Positions 14,829 to 24,613 are shown, counted from the stretch's first letter. The stretch is 37,025 nt of DNA from Flavobacterium sp. (GCA_017984835.1 JAGNYR010000001.1:10978-48002), one strand, 5' to 3'. Made by a program: numbers and translations. Notes: a model not told the origin generated them from the sequence alone.

Positions 14829-16751
14829 ATGAGAAAATTCCCACGATTTAATGAATATAAAGTTCTGGCATATAGAATTTTACTTGCCTATGTTTTCTAT
14901 TTTATTGCTCGGATTTTGTTTTATGTATACAACCAAAACTTAATTCAAATTGACGGGTATTCCGATTTGTTTTTGATGTGTTATCACGGGTTGACTTTTG
15001 ATACGACCGCTATTTTGTATTTGAATGTGTTGTTCATTGTTTTTTCTGTTCTTCCTTTTCGAATAAATCATACGGTACAATATCAAAGATTCTTATTCTT
15101 TCTTTACATCATTCCAAACTTAGTTGGTTATGCTACCAATTTTGTGGATTTTATTTATTACCGTTTTAATTTTGGGCGTTCCACTATTGCAGCTTTAGAT
15201 TCTGTTAAACATGAAAGTAACAAATGGTTGTTGTTTGTTAATTTTTTAGGTAATTACTGGCATGTATTTCTATTGTTCACCCTGCTATCGATTCTATGGG
15301 TGTATTTGTATAAAAAAGTAACCTTCACTTTTGTGAATCATCCTCCCAAGCTTTCTTATTTTGGATCATCGATCATCAGTTTTTTGGTTGTTGTAGCGCT
15401 GGTTATTGGTGGAATTCGTGGTGATTTCAAAAAAAGTACACGCCCCATTAATTTGTTGGATGCGAGTAGATACGTGAAAAATGCATCGCAAGCGGATGTG
15501 ATTTTAAACACACCTTTTTCATTGATTCGGACCATGTTTAGCAATAATTTTAAGAAGATGCATTTTGTTGATCCGGCTACCATTGATTCGCTAGTGGTGC
15601 CTATCAAACAATATAAAAACCATCCGCAATCAAAGATGAATGTGGTGATTTTTATTTTAGAAAGCGGTGCCAAAGAGTACTACGGATCCTTCAATAAGGA
15701 TACTAAAATTAAAAATTACAAAGGGTATACTCCTTTTATGGATTCTTTAGCGCAAAAAAGTATGATATATACCAATGCGTATGCAAATGGTTACAAATCC
15801 ATTCATGCGATGTCGTCTGTTTTGGCGGGAATTCCATCGTTTAAAGATGCATTTACCTCGTCTCCTTATCCAAAGCAAAAAACAGAATCTTTGGTGTCTA
15901 CTTTAAAAAGCGAAGGATATTCGACTTCATTTTTTCACGGTGCACCGAATGGTTCTATGGGGTTTTTAGGATATGCCAATATTTTGGGGTTTGATCATTA
16001 TTACGGAAAAACAGAATACAATAACGATGCTGATTTTGATGGGGTATGGGGAATCTGGGACGAACCGTTTTTTCAGTATTTCAACGCTACAATAAGCAAG
16101 AACAAACAACCGTTTATGGCTACCTTGTTCTCAGTTTCTTCGCATGAACCTTATAAAGTCCCTGAAAAATATAAAGGCAAGTTCCCGAAAGGTGATGTCA
16201 ATATTCATGAAAGCATTGGATATACGGATTATGCTTTGCAACAGTTTTTTAAAGCGGCAAAAAAACAGCCCTGGTTTGATAATACCCTTTTTGTATTTGT
16301 GGGCGATCATACCAATACCGTTTTTTATGATGCATACAAATCCGAAATGGCTAAAAACGTGGTGGCTATGATGATCTATAAGCCCAATTCTAAGTTGATT
16401 GGCAAAAATAGTGAGTGGTCGCAACAGATGGATTTGTATCCTACTATATTAGATTTATTAGGTTATCAAAAACCTTTTAGAAGCTGGGGAAGAAGCTTGG
16501 TAGGAGATACTAAAGTCGCTCCGTTTGCCGTTCGATATTCTGCCAATGTGTACCAATTTATGAGCGGTAACTATATCTGTACGTTTGATGGAAATAAGAT
16601 ACTTGGTTTTTATGATAAAAAAGACAAAGATTTGAAACGCAATTTAATTTCCAAAAGAAATCCAGAAATGAATTTGATTGAATTAAAGTGTAAAGCCTAT
16701 ATTCAAGATTATATGTCAAGAATTATGGATAAAAAATTAGCATCTCATTAA
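14829..16751 (+). CDS. LtaS-like membrane sulfatase-fold transferase
   Basis: 640 residues from the ATG at 14829; the frame can be extended two codons to a TTG, but ATG is preferred. Five N-terminal membrane segments (within about residues 10-200) precede an extracytoplasmic alkaline phosphatase/sulfatase-fold domain. Active-site candidates: Glu278 (VIFILESGAKE), Ser324 (NGYKSIHAMSSV) where LtaS has its threonine nucleophile, His439 (SSHEP) and Asp493-His494 (VGDHTN). LtaS makes lipoteichoic acid in Gram-positives. In Gram-negatives such proteins transfer phosphoglycerol or phosphoethanolamine to glycans or lipids. The acceptor here is unknown. Ends at a bidirectional terminator. Confidence 0.85.
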   Translation: MRKFPRFNEYKVLAYRILLAYVFYFIARILFYVYNQNLIQIDGYSDLFLMCYHGLTFDTTAILYLNVLFIVFSVLPFRINHTVQYQRFLFFLYIIPNLVGYATNFVDFIYYRFNFGRSTIAALDSVKHESNKWLLFVNFLGNYWHVFLLFTLLSILWVYLYKKVTFTFVNHPPKLSYFGSSIISFLVVVALVIGGIRGDFKKSTRPINLLDASRYVKNASQADVILNTPFSLIRTMFSNNFKKMHFVDPATIDSLVVPIKQYKNHPQSKMNVVIFILESGAKEYYGSFNKDTKIKNYKGYTPFMDSLAQKSMIYTNAYANGYKSIHAMSSVLAGIPSFKDAFTSSPYPKQKTESLVSTLKSEGYSTSFFHGAPNGSMGFLGYANILGFDHYYGKTEYNNDADFDGVWGIWDEPFFQYFNATISKNKQPFMATLFSVSSHEPYKVPEKYKGKFPKGDVNIHESIGYTDYALQQFFKAAKKQPWFDNTLFVFVGDHTNTVFYDAYKSEMAKNVVAMMIYKPNSKLIGKNSEWSQQMDLYPTILDLLGYQKPFRSWGRSLVGDTKVAPFAVRYSANVYQFMSGNYICTFDGNKILGFYDKKDKDLKRNLISKRNPEMNLIELKCKAYIQDYMSRIMDKKLASH

Positions 16752-16770
16752 ATATGCTCAACTAATTATT

Positions 16771-16804
16771 AAAAAAAAAAGCGACCTAATGGTCGCTTTT
16801 TTTT
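16771..16804. terminator. Bidirectional terminator between LtaS-like gene and purL
   Basis: GCGACC and GGTCGC pair around TAAT, with ten A on one side and eight T on the other, so it can stop transcription from both convergent genes. It slightly overlaps the purL stop. Confidence 0.88.
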
Positions 16805-19800
16805 ATTTGTTTTCAATCCATTTTCTTGCATTGACAAAGGCTTCTTCCCACGGAGAAACTTCGTCGTTGCGATCTTTTGGATAATGCGCCCAATTCCAAG
16901 GGAATGTAGATCGCTCAATATGTGGCATCATGACTAAATGTCTTCCTGTTGCATCACACATCATGGCGGTGTTATAATCGGATCCATTCGGATTGGCTGG
17001 ATATCCTTCGTATCCATATTTGGCTACAATATGATAATTTTCTTCACCCATTGGTAAATTGAATTTTCCTTCACCATGAGATACCCAAACGCCTAAAGTA
17101 CTTCCTGCTAAACTAGACAGCATCACCGAATTGTTTTCTTGAACTTTCACGGAAGTAAAAATACTTTCGTGTTTGTGGCTGTTGTTGTGGTGCATTTTTC
17201 CATGCACTTCGTGTTCCGGATTGATCAATTCCAATTCCATCAACAATTGGCAACCATTACAAATACCAACTGATAATGTATCTTCTCTTTTGTAGAAATT
17301 GGTTAAGGCTGTTTTTGCTTTTTCATTGTACAAAAAGGCACCTGCCCAACCTTTAGCTGATCCTAAAACATCCGAATTTGAGAATCCTCCAACTGCCCCA
17401 ATGAATTGAATGTCTTCCAAGGTTTCGCGACCCGAAATCAAATCGGTCATGTGAACATCTTTTACATCAAATCCTGCCAAATACATTGCATTGGCCATTT
17501 CGCGTTCAGAATTACTTCCTTTCTCTCTGATGATAGCGGCTTTCGGACGTGGCTTGCTTGCATCTACAACGGGTTTTTTTCCTGTAAAATGTGCCGGAAA
17601 ACTATATTGTAATGCTTGGTTTTTATAATTTTCGAAACGCTCTTTTGCCGTTCCGTTTTTGGCTTGTTTTTGGTCTAATAAGTACGAGGTGCGGAACCAA
17701 ATATCACGGTATTCAGCGATGTCTAATTTCCAATCAGCAATTTCTAATGTTGCCGAACCCGTCGCCTTTCCAATTTTGAAGAACTCAATTTGATTCGCAT
17801 TTAATTTTGCTTCAACTTCAGCATCTGATTTTGCTTGAAGAACCAATCCGATGTTTTCAGCAAAAAGGATTTTAATGAGGTCTTTTTCTGCAAATGCATT
17901 AAGATCAATTTGTGCTCCTAAATTCACATCGGCAAAACAAATTTCTAATAGGGTAGTGATTAATCCACCACTTCCAATGTCGTGACCGGCAACAATTTGG
18001 TTTTCACCAATTAATTCCTGGATGGTATTGAATGCTTTTTTGAAGAAAGCACCGTCTTTGATGGTTGAAGTTTCAGAGCCAATCGAGTTCAATATCTGTG
18101 CAAAAGAAGAACCTCCTAGTTGGAATTCATCTTGTGATAAATTAATATAATAAATAGAACCACCGTCTTTTTGTAAAACAGGTTCTACTACTTTTTGGAT
18201 GTCTGTACAGTTTCCACCTGCAGAAATGATCACAGTACCCGGCGCTATCACTTCATCGTTAGGGTATTTTTGCTTCATAGATAGCGAATCTTTTCCTGTT
18301 GGAATGTTGATTCCTAATTCGATCGCAAAGTCAGAGCATCCTTCTACGGCTGCATACAATCGAGCATCTTCACCCTCATTTTTACACGCCCACATCCAGT
18401 TGGCTGAAAGTGAAATCCCTTTCAATCCGTCTTTGATTGGCGCCCAAACAATATTCGATAAGGATTCTGCAATTGCATTTCTGCTTCCGGCAACGGGATC
18501 AATTAAAGCCGCAATGGGAGCATGTCCTATCGAAGTGGCAATACCTTCTTTACCGTTGTAATCCAACGCCATTACTCCGCAATTGTTTAAAGGTAATTGC
18601 AAAGGTCCTGCACATTGTTGTTTGGCTACTTTTCCGCCCACACAACGATCGACTTTGTTGGTCAACCAGTCTTTACAAGCTACGGCTTCAAGTTGCAATA
18701 CGTCTTTTAAATAAGAAGTAAATTGGTTTGCGTCATAGGGAGCATTTTGGTAGTTATACAAAACTGTTTTGTCAGTCATGATGGTTTTTGGTGAGCTTCC
18801 AAAGAAATCTTCCAAAGCATAATCCATAGGCTTTAATCCAGTAGATTTAGATTCGAATGTAAAACGATGGTCGTTAGTTACATCTCCCACTTGGTACATT
18901 GGCGAGCGTTCTCTGTCGGCAATGCGTTGTAAGGTGTCTATGTCTTTTTGGCCAATGACCAATCCCATTCTTTCTTGGGATTCGTTACCAATAATTTCTT
19001 TAGCAGATAGGGTAGGGTCACCAACAGGTAATTTGTCCAAATCGATCAAACCTCCTGTTTCCTCTACTAGTTCAGAAAGACAATTTAAGTGTCCGCCCGC
19101 ACCGTGATCATGAATCGATACGATTGGGTTGGAGTCGCTTTCTACCAAACCACGAATGGCATTGGCAGCACGTTTTTGCATTTCTGGATTCGAACGTTGG
19201 ATGGCATTGAGTTCAATTCCTGAACCAAAAGCACCAGTATCTGCAGAAGATACAGCGGCACCACCCATTCCAATTCTATAATTTTCACCACCTAAAATAA
19301 CGATTTTATCGCCTTCTTGTGGTTTTTGTTTGATGGCTTGATCTAATTTTCCGTATCCAATTCCACCGGCTTGCATGATTACTTTGTCGTAACCAATTTT
19401 ACGGTTGTTTTCTTGGTGTTCAAAAGTTAAAACAGATCCCGTAATAAGGGGTTGTCCAAATTTATTTCCAAAGTCGGAAGCTCCGTTTGAAGCTTTGATT
19501 AGAATATCCATTGGAGTTTGGTACAACCATTTTCTTTCTTCCACACCATTCTCCCAATTTCTATTGGCTTCCAATCTCGAATAAGAAGTCATGTAAACGG
19601 CCGTTCCTGCTAGTGGCAACGAACCTTGACCACCCGCTAAACGGTCACGAATTTCACCACCCGAACCCGTCGCTGCACCATTAAAGGGCTCAACAGTAGT
19701 AGGGAAGTTGTGTGTTTCTGCTTTTAATGAAATCACAGAATCAAAATCTTTTATTCCATAGAAATCAGGTTTGTCTGCAGTTTTAGGTGCAAATTGCTGC

Positions 19801-20471
19801 ACTTTCGGACCTTTCAGAAAAGCCACGTTGTCTTTATATGCCGAAACAATCGCATTCGGATTCTCTTGTGAGGTTTTTTTGATTAATTTAAACAAAGAAG
19901 TTTCTTTTTCTTGACCATCGATCACGAAAGTACCGTTGAAAATTTTGTGGCGGCAGTGTTCTGAATTGGCTTGAGAAAAAGCAAAAATCTCTGAATCGGT
20001 TAACTTACGACCAAGTTTAGTCGCTAAATTATCTAAGTATTCAACTTCTTCTAGGCTTAAAGCCAAACCTTCTTTTTTGTTGTAAGCATCAATGTCTTCA
20101 ATATCCAGAATGGGTTCTGGTGAAACATGAATGGTAAAAATATCTTGGTTTAATTCGGTGTATTTTTGCAATAGCATTGGATCGAAATCGTTGAAATCTT
20201 TCGAAGAAGGCTGAAATTCTTCAATACGAATGATTCCTGAAATCCCCATATTCTGTGTAATTTCAACCGCGTTGGTACTCCAAGGCGTGATCATGGTAGC
20301 ACGAGGGCCAACAAAAAAATCCGCAAGTACGGATTTTTCTATTTTATGTGCGTTGGCAAAAAGCCAGTTGAGTTTTGAAATATCTTCAGCCGAAATGTGT
20401 CCCGAAGCATCGGTATTGCTTGTTTGAACGGCAAAAACAGTTTTACTTTGGTTTTCAAAGAAATGAATCAT
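16803..20471 (-). CDS. purL: Phosphoribosylformylglycinamidine synthase, large single-chain type
   Basis: 1222 residues from the ATG at 20471 (MIHFFENQSK). An in-frame TTG 30 bp further upstream lies inside the -7 promoter element, so it cannot be the start. The enzyme converts FGAR, ATP and glutamine to FGAM in purine synthesis. Domains: N-terminal PurS-like part, linker, two AIRS-like ATP-binding halves (with LKAETHNFPTTVEPFNGAATG and the second half near NIPTGKDSLSMK), and a C-terminal class I glutamine amidotransferase with the Cys in GICNGCQLL and a His in SHGEGKF. This fused form is the one found in Proteobacteria and many Bacteroidota. Confidence 0.96.
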   Translation of the reverse strand: MIHFFENQSKTVFAVQTSNTDASGHISAEDISKLNWLFANAHKIEKSVLADFFVGPRATMITPWSTNAVEITQNMGISGIIRIEEFQPSSKDFNDFDPMLLQKYTELNQDIFTIHVSPEPILDIEDIDAYNKKEGLALSLEEVEYLDNLATKLGRKLTDSEIFAFSQANSEHCRHKIFNGTFVIDGQEKETSLFKLIKKTSQENPNAIVSAYKDNVAFLKGPKVQQFAPKTADKPDFYGIKDFDSVISLKAETHNFPTTVEPFNGAATGSGGEIRDRLAGGQGSLPLAGTAVYMTSYSRLEANRNWENGVEERKWLYQTPMDILIKASNGASDFGNKFGQPLITGSVLTFEHQENNRKIGYDKVIMQAGGIGYGKLDQAIKQKPQEGDKIVILGGENYRIGMGGAAVSSADTGAFGSGIELNAIQRSNPEMQKRAANAIRGLVESDSNPIVSIHDHGAGGHLNCLSELVEETGGLIDLDKLPVGDPTLSAKEIIGNESQERMGLVIGQKDIDTLQRIADRERSPMYQVGDVTNDHRFTFESKSTGLKPMDYALEDFFGSSPKTIMTDKTVLYNYQNAPYDANQFTSYLKDVLQLEAVACKDWLTNKVDRCVGGKVAKQQCAGPLQLPLNNCGVMALDYNGKEGIATSIGHAPIAALIDPVAGSRNAIAESLSNIVWAPIKDGLKGISLSANWMWACKNEGEDARLYAAVEGCSDFAIELGINIPTGKDSLSMKQKYPNDEVIAPGTVIISAGGNCTDIQKVVEPVLQKDGGSIYYINLSQDEFQLGGSSFAQILNSIGSETSTIKDGAFFKKAFNTIQELIGENQIVAGHDIGSGGLITTLLEICFADVNLGAQIDLNAFAEKDLIKILFAENIGLVLQAKSDAEVEAKLNANQIEFFKIGKATGSATLEIADWKLDIAEYRDIWFRTSYLLDQKQAKNGTAKERFENYKNQALQYSFPAHFTGKKPVVDASKPRPKAAIIREKGSNSEREMANAMYLAGFDVKDVHMTDLISGRETLEDIQFIGAVGGFSNSDVLGSAKGWAGAFLYNEKAKTALTNFYKREDTLSVGICNGCQLLMELELINPEHEVHGKMHHNNSHKHESIFTSVKVQENNSVMLSSLAGSTLGVWVSHGEGKFNLPMGEENYHIVAKYGYEGYPANPNGSDYNTAMMCDATGRHLVMMPHIERSTFPWNWAHYPKDRNDEVSPWEEAFVNARKWIENK

Positions 20472-20498
20472 TGGTGTTGTAGTTGTAAGTTGTGATTG

Positions 20499-20530
20499 CA
20501 AATTTAGGTTAAATAATGAGAATCAACAAA
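20499..20530 (-). promoter_or_regulatory. purL promoter
   Basis: On the minus strand TTTG (20527-20530), a 20-bp spacer and TAAATTTG (20499-20506) form a full Bacteroidota promoter. It places transcription start just upstream of the ATG at 20471. Confidence 0.75.
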
Positions 20531-20555
20531 AACAATTATTTCTACTTTTCAACAA

Positions 20556-22100
20556 TTAGTTTGGGAAAATAATATGTTGGTAGGCGCCTAAGTCAATTCC
20601 TGGAGAAACCCTTGCAGTACCTACTAAATCTTGGGTAACGGTAGTTGTAATTCCGAATCCTTTTGCACTTGAACTGTTGCCAATGTTTAATTTATTGGTT
20701 TCGATGTTCAAAAAGTTTGGATTTCCGTTTTTGATGATGTTGGTTACATCGTTTAAAAAATCATAATCGGAATTGGTTGATAACGAATTGTTCGTGTTGT
20801 TGCATTTTATTTGGCAACGTGTAAATACAGGTGTCGTCCAAAAAGCCGTATTCGTTGCTTTTGAAATACCTAATTCGTTTTGATTGCTTCCATAAATGAT
20901 GCAATTAGTAAATTGAGCTTTTACTAAATTGATAGGAATTTGCACGTTCGAAGCATTGGTGTAATAATTGTTGATCAAAACGGCAACTTGTTTTGAACTG
21001 GGCCAGTAATTGTTAAACGTACAATGTGTAAATTCATACGATCCGCCAATGGTGCAGGCCAAAGCTGCTTGTCCGCCATAATTAATCACAATATTTTCGC
21101 CTTTTATGGTGGCGGTTTTTGCGTAAATTCCTAGGTTGGATGAATTGTAAATCTGTGTGTTTTTTATGGAAATGGGTTGACTCGGATCGTTGTTCTCAAT
21201 CAGCAAACCAACCACTGCATTTTTTATAGTAATATGATTGAATTCGTGGTTTTTACTTCCGCTGGTGAGCCAAATAGTACCCCATTGACCCGGAGTATCA
21301 GAAAAATTCGGTTCTAGACGATCGCCTTCAAAAATAATTTCATTCTCTAATGCAGCAGAGGTAGATGCTTCGCCTACTGCTTTTAGGGTGGCATTGTCGC
21401 CAACGATTAAACCGGAATTCTCATGGAAATGAATTCGAGCTCCCTTTTGCACTGTTAGTGTTTCTCCATTTGGTACCGCTGCATATCCATAAATTACATA
21501 GGGTTTGGTGTTGTTCCAAAGGTATTCATCACCGTTCGTTGGATCATTGTGATCCAAATAGAATCCATAAATTTCTTCTTCTCCAAGCGGTAAAGTTTCG
21601 GTGGTACCGTCACTGAATTTTTTGGGATACAGAAAATAGGCATCTTGAATTAAAGTAACCAAATCTACATCTTGTGGTGTGCCACTTGTGTTGTAAAAAT
21701 CTATTTTGTCTGTGTACAGAAAATCCGCTGGGTTGGCACTTGCCACATCACTGGTTACTTCAATAAAAATAAACAAACTATCTTTTGCTAGGAGTTCGAC
21801 ATTGCTGAAAATTTTACCTTGTGCGTCGGTATCTCCGGTAAGGCCGTCGATCATTAAACGGTATTTTGAAGCTACTCCTTTGTGCAATTGAATTTTCGGA
21901 ATGACGATGTCGTTGTTACTTTTATTGTATACTTTCAATCGATACGTACTTGAACCAATGTTGCTAAAAACCGTGTCTAAATAGACCGTGTCTTTTGAAA
22001 ATTCCAATCCACCTGTGCTAGGTTCAAACTCAAAGTCTTTTCGACAAGAAGTCAATGAAATGGATAAAGTTACAAGTAATAATAAAAGTAATTTTTGCAT
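20556..22100 (-). CDS. Right-handed beta-helix surface lipoprotein
   Basis: 514 residues. A lipoprotein signal ends in a lipobox at Cys19 (SLTSC), followed by charged residues. The first 150 residues look like an immunoglobulin-like or adhesive domain (DTVYLDTVFSNIGSSTYRL). Residues of about 200-480 carry the repeating short strands of a parallel beta-helix (ITIKNAVVGLLIENN, IYNSSNLGIYAK, FTHCTFNNYW, FTNCIIYGSN). It ends with GIDLGAYQH, common in such proteins. No catalytic residues could be assigned, so it may bind or cut polysaccharide or have a structural role. It is followed on the same strand by purL, which has its own promoter. Confidence 0.75.
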   Translation of the reverse strand: MQKLLLLLLVTLSISLTSCRKDFEFEPSTGGLEFSKDTVYLDTVFSNIGSSTYRLKVYNKSNNDIVIPKIQLHKGVASKYRLMIDGLTGDTDAQGKIFSNVELLAKDSLFIFIEVTSDVASANPADFLYTDKIDFYNTSGTPQDVDLVTLIQDAYFLYPKKFSDGTTETLPLGEEEIYGFYLDHNDPTNGDEYLWNNTKPYVIYGYAAVPNGETLTVQKGARIHFHENSGLIVGDNATLKAVGEASTSAALENEIIFEGDRLEPNFSDTPGQWGTIWLTSGSKNHEFNHITIKNAVVGLLIENNDPSQPISIKNTQIYNSSNLGIYAKTATIKGENIVINYGGQAALACTIGGSYEFTHCTFNNYWPSSKQVAVLINNYYTNASNVQIPINLVKAQFTNCIIYGSNQNELGISKATNTAFWTTPVFTRCQIKCNNTNNSLSTNSDYDFLNDVTNIIKNGNPNFLNIETNKLNIGNSSSAKGFGITTTVTQDLVGTARVSPGIDLGAYQHIIFPN

Positions 22101-22224
22101 GAAATAATTCTATTTTTTGTAAAAATAAACAATAATTTAGTTTTTATAAAATTATGTTGCAATCTAAACGAAAAAACAGCAGTGGTATTGTGAAAAACCA
22201 TTATTTTTACAAAAAAATTGAGTT

Positions 22225-22653
22225 ATGTCATTTGATAAAGAGAAAGTGCTTCAATTGTGCCAAGATTGGTCTCGAAACACCTTGATGGAAACGTTAGAAA
22301 TTGAATACATCGATGCAGGCGAAGGTTTTTTAGTTGCTAAAATGCCAGTCAATTCGAGAGTACACCAGCCTATGGGTTTGTTGCATGGAGGCGCTACGGT
22401 TGCTTTGGCAGAAAGCGTTGGGAGTGCCGCTTCGATTATGTTTATCAACCCAGAAAAGCAAGAGGTGCGCGGCATCGAAATTTCTGCAAATCATTTGAAA
22501 AGCAAACGTGAAGGTGTTGTTTTTGCTACTGCAAAAATTATCCACCAAGGGCGAAGTATTCATTTGTGGGAAATTCGAATTGTGGATGAAAAAGAGCAAT
22601 TGATTTCGCTTTGTAAATTAACCAATATGATTTTACCTCGCAAAGTACGATGA
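22225..22653 (+). CDS. menI: Hotdog-fold thioesterase, probable DHNA-CoA thioesterase
   Basis: 142 residues with the hotdog signature GLLHGGATVALAES, in which His54 and Glu63 are the expected active-site residues. Such PaaI/YbgC-type enzymes hydrolyse aryl- or acyl-CoA. Its stop overlaps the start of isochorismate synthase by ATGA (22650-22653), meaning tight translational coupling. This makes 1,4-dihydroxy-2-naphthoyl-CoA, a menaquinone intermediate, the likely substrate. The symbol is inferred from context; a general phenylacetyl-CoA-type thioesterase is the alternative. Confidence 0.75.
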   Translation: MSFDKEKVLQLCQDWSRNTLMETLEIEYIDAGEGFLVAKMPVNSRVHQPMGLLHGGATVALAESVGSAASIMFINPEKQEVRGIEISANHLKSKREGVVFATAKIIHQGRSIHLWEIRIVDEKEQLISLCKLTNMILPRKVR

Positions 22654-23705
22654 ACCCCATTTTAGCAAAAGCACGCGAACATTTTTCTAAGAAATTACCT
22701 TTTGTAATGTACTGCAAACCCAACGCGGATAAGGTAATTGGTTTGTTCCAAAAAACTTGTGATTTGTTTCCCCTTTCGATTGAATCGAGTGGATTTGCTT
22801 TTGTATCCTTTGATCATAAATTACGATACATGATTCCTGAATCGGAATCCGATATTTATTTTCAAAAGGTTTCAGAAAAAGATTTTTTTCTTTCGAAAGA
22901 AGTAAAAGAAGATCTTTCCGGTTCTGGGAAGCATGATTTTGAAATGTTGGTTGAAAGTGCGATCGCCGAAATCGCTGCGGGCACCTTTGAAAAGGTGGTG
23001 TTGTCTCGGAAAGAACGGGTCGCTTCTGTAGATTTTCAGTTTGATCAATTGTTTACAAAGATTACGGCAGCTTATCCTAACGCTTTTAGGTATGTTTTTT
23101 ACCATCCTGAAATTGGTTTTTGGATGGGGGCTTCCCCAGAACAATTGATGAAAGTTGAAAATAACTTGCTTCAAACGGTTTCCCTTGCTGGAACACAGCT
23201 TTATGATACGGTTAATACGAGTTTGTGGGGAGACAAAGAAAAAAAAGAACAGCAAATTGTAACCGATTATATCGTGGGGTGTTTGAAGTCTTTTTCTGAG
23301 CAAATCCATGTGAGTGAACCTGCAACTTTTGTAGCTGGAAAATTAGCACATATTAAAACAGATATTTCAGCTCACATTGAACCCAAAAAAATAGAGCAAA
23401 TGATTGCTGTTTTGCATCCAACTCCTGCTGTTTGCGGTTTTCCTAAAGCGAAAGCGCTTCAGTTTATAGTTGAAAAGGAAGGGTATGACCGCTCTTTTTA
23501 TGCCGGTTTTTTGGGGGAATGGAATAAAAATTTTACAACTTATCAAGAGAATCAATTTGATTTGTATGTGAATTTACGTTGTATGAATTATCAAAATAAA
23601 GAGTTGAATGTATATGTTGGTTGCGGAATTACCCGTCAAAGTATCCCTGAATTGGAATACCAGGAAACGGCTAACAAAGCGATGACAATGAAACAAATAA
23701 TATAA
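22650..23705 (+). CDS. menF: Isochorismate synthase
   Basis: 351 residues of the chorismate-binding family. It makes isochorismate from chorismate, the entry to menaquinone. Conserved segments include AAGTFEKVVLSRKERV, FWMGASPEQL, LAGTQ, HIKTDISAHI, HPTPAVCGFPKAKA and the end YDRSFYAGFLG with YVGCGIT. The N-terminal region is short compared with E. coli MenF. It overlaps the thioesterase gene by 4 bp and is followed 10 bp later by bshB1. A siderophore-type EntC cannot be excluded, but no siderophore genes are near and the thioesterase favours menaquinone. Confidence 0.88.
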   Translation: MNPILAKAREHFSKKLPFVMYCKPNADKVIGLFQKTCDLFPLSIESSGFAFVSFDHKLRYMIPESESDIYFQKVSEKDFFLSKEVKEDLSGSGKHDFEMLVESAIAEIAAGTFEKVVLSRKERVASVDFQFDQLFTKITAAYPNAFRYVFYHPEIGFWMGASPEQLMKVENNLLQTVSLAGTQLYDTVNTSLWGDKEKKEQQIVTDYIVGCLKSFSEQIHVSEPATFVAGKLAHIKTDISAHIEPKKIEQMIAVLHPTPAVCGFPKAKALQFIVEKEGYDRSFYAGFLGEWNKNFTTYQENQFDLYVNLRCMNYQNKELNVYVGCGITRQSIPELEYQETANKAMTMKQII

Positions 23706-23715
23706 ACGGAAAGGT

Positions 23716-24432
23716 ATGAAATTAGATATACTAGCTTTTGGTGCGCATCCCGACGATGTTGAACTGGGTTGTAGTGGTACTTTAGCAAAAGAAATTTCTT
23801 TAGGAAAAAAAGTAGGAATCATTGATTTGACAAGAGGTGAATTAGGAACCCGTGGATCGGTTGAAATCCGAAATTCTGAGTCAGTTATGGCTGCGAATAT
23901 TTTAGGGGTTGCCGCAAGGGAGAATCTGGATATGCGAGATGGTTTTTTTCAAAATGATGAAATGAATCAGCTGAAAATCATCAAAATGATTCGTAAATAC
24001 CAACCTGAGATTGTCATTTGTAATGCCATTCAAGACCGTCATATTGATCACGGAAAAGGGAGTAAGTTGGTTTCAGACGCTTGTTTTTTATCAGGCTTAA
24101 GAAAGATTGAAACAACAGTCGATGGAGAAAGTCAACAAGCATGGCGACCAAAGGTGGTGTACCATTACATTCAATGGGAAAACCTCACGCCTGATTTTGT
24201 GGTAGATGTTACGGGTTTTATGGATAAAAAATTGGAGGCTATTTTAGCTTACGGTTCCCAATTTTATGATCCAAATTCTAAAGAGCCAGAATCGCCCATT
24301 ACCTCAAAAAACTTTTTGGACAGTGTCAAATATCGCGCTCAAGATTTAGGTAGAATCGTAGGAGTAGACTTCGCTGAAGGTTTCACTGTGGAAAGGTATT
24401 TGGCAGTCAATAGTTTAGGTGATTTAAAGTAA
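23716..24432 (+). CDS. bshB1: Bacillithiol biosynthesis deacetylase BshB1
   Basis: 238 residues of the PIG-L/LmbE zinc deacetylase family. It removes the acetyl group from GlcNAc-malate in bacillithiol synthesis. The zinc motif AHPDDVEL (His11, Asp14) and the catalytic-site motif DRHIDHGKGS are present, with DLTRGELGTRG typical of the BshB1 branch. It lies 10 bp after isochorismate synthase and is probably co-transcribed. Bacillithiol replaces glutathione in many Bacteroidota. Confidence 0.92.
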   Translation: MKLDILAFGAHPDDVELGCSGTLAKEISLGKKVGIIDLTRGELGTRGSVEIRNSESVMAANILGVAARENLDMRDGFFQNDEMNQLKIIKMIRKYQPEIVICNAIQDRHIDHGKGSKLVSDACFLSGLRKIETTVDGESQQAWRPKVVYHYIQWENLTPDFVVDVTGFMDKKLEAILAYGSQFYDPNSKEPESPITSKNFLDSVKYRAQDLGRIVGVDFAEGFTVERYLAVNSLGDLK

Positions 24433-24447
24433 ATTTTTCATTTTTTC

Positions 24448-24479
24448 TTTGTAAGAATAAAACTTTTACAATATATTTG
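24448..24479 (+). promoter_or_regulatory. tRNA-His promoter
   Basis: TTTG (24448-24451), a 20-bp spacer and TATATTTG (24472-24479), a complete Bacteroidota promoter ending 13 bp before the tRNA. Confidence 0.82.
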
Positions 24480-24492
24480 CACTCGTTAAAAT

Positions 24493-24567
24493 GGTGGTTG
24501 TAGCTCAGCTGGTTAGAGCGCTGGTTTGTGGTGCCGGAAGTCGCCGGTTCGAACCCGGTCATCCACC
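24493..24567 (+). tRNA. tRNA-His (anticodon GUG)
   Basis: Cloverleaf with D-loop AGCTCAGCTGGTTAGAGC, anticodon loop TTGTGGT (GTG) and T-loop TTCGAAC. The extra 5' G (position -1) opposite C73 is the hallmark of tRNA-His. The acceptor stem has one T-T mismatch. No encoded CCA. Confidence 0.95.
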
Positions 24568-24574
24568 CTTAAAT

Positions 24575-24607
24575 AAAAAGCCTTGAAGTAATTCAAGGCT
24601 TTTTTTG
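24575..24607. terminator. Bidirectional terminator between tRNA-His and lpxD
   Basis: AAGCCTTGAA and TTCAAGGCTT pair around GTAA, flanked by A and T runs. Serves the tRNA on the plus strand and lpxD on the minus strand. Confidence 0.88.
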
Positions 24608-24613
24608 TGTTTA

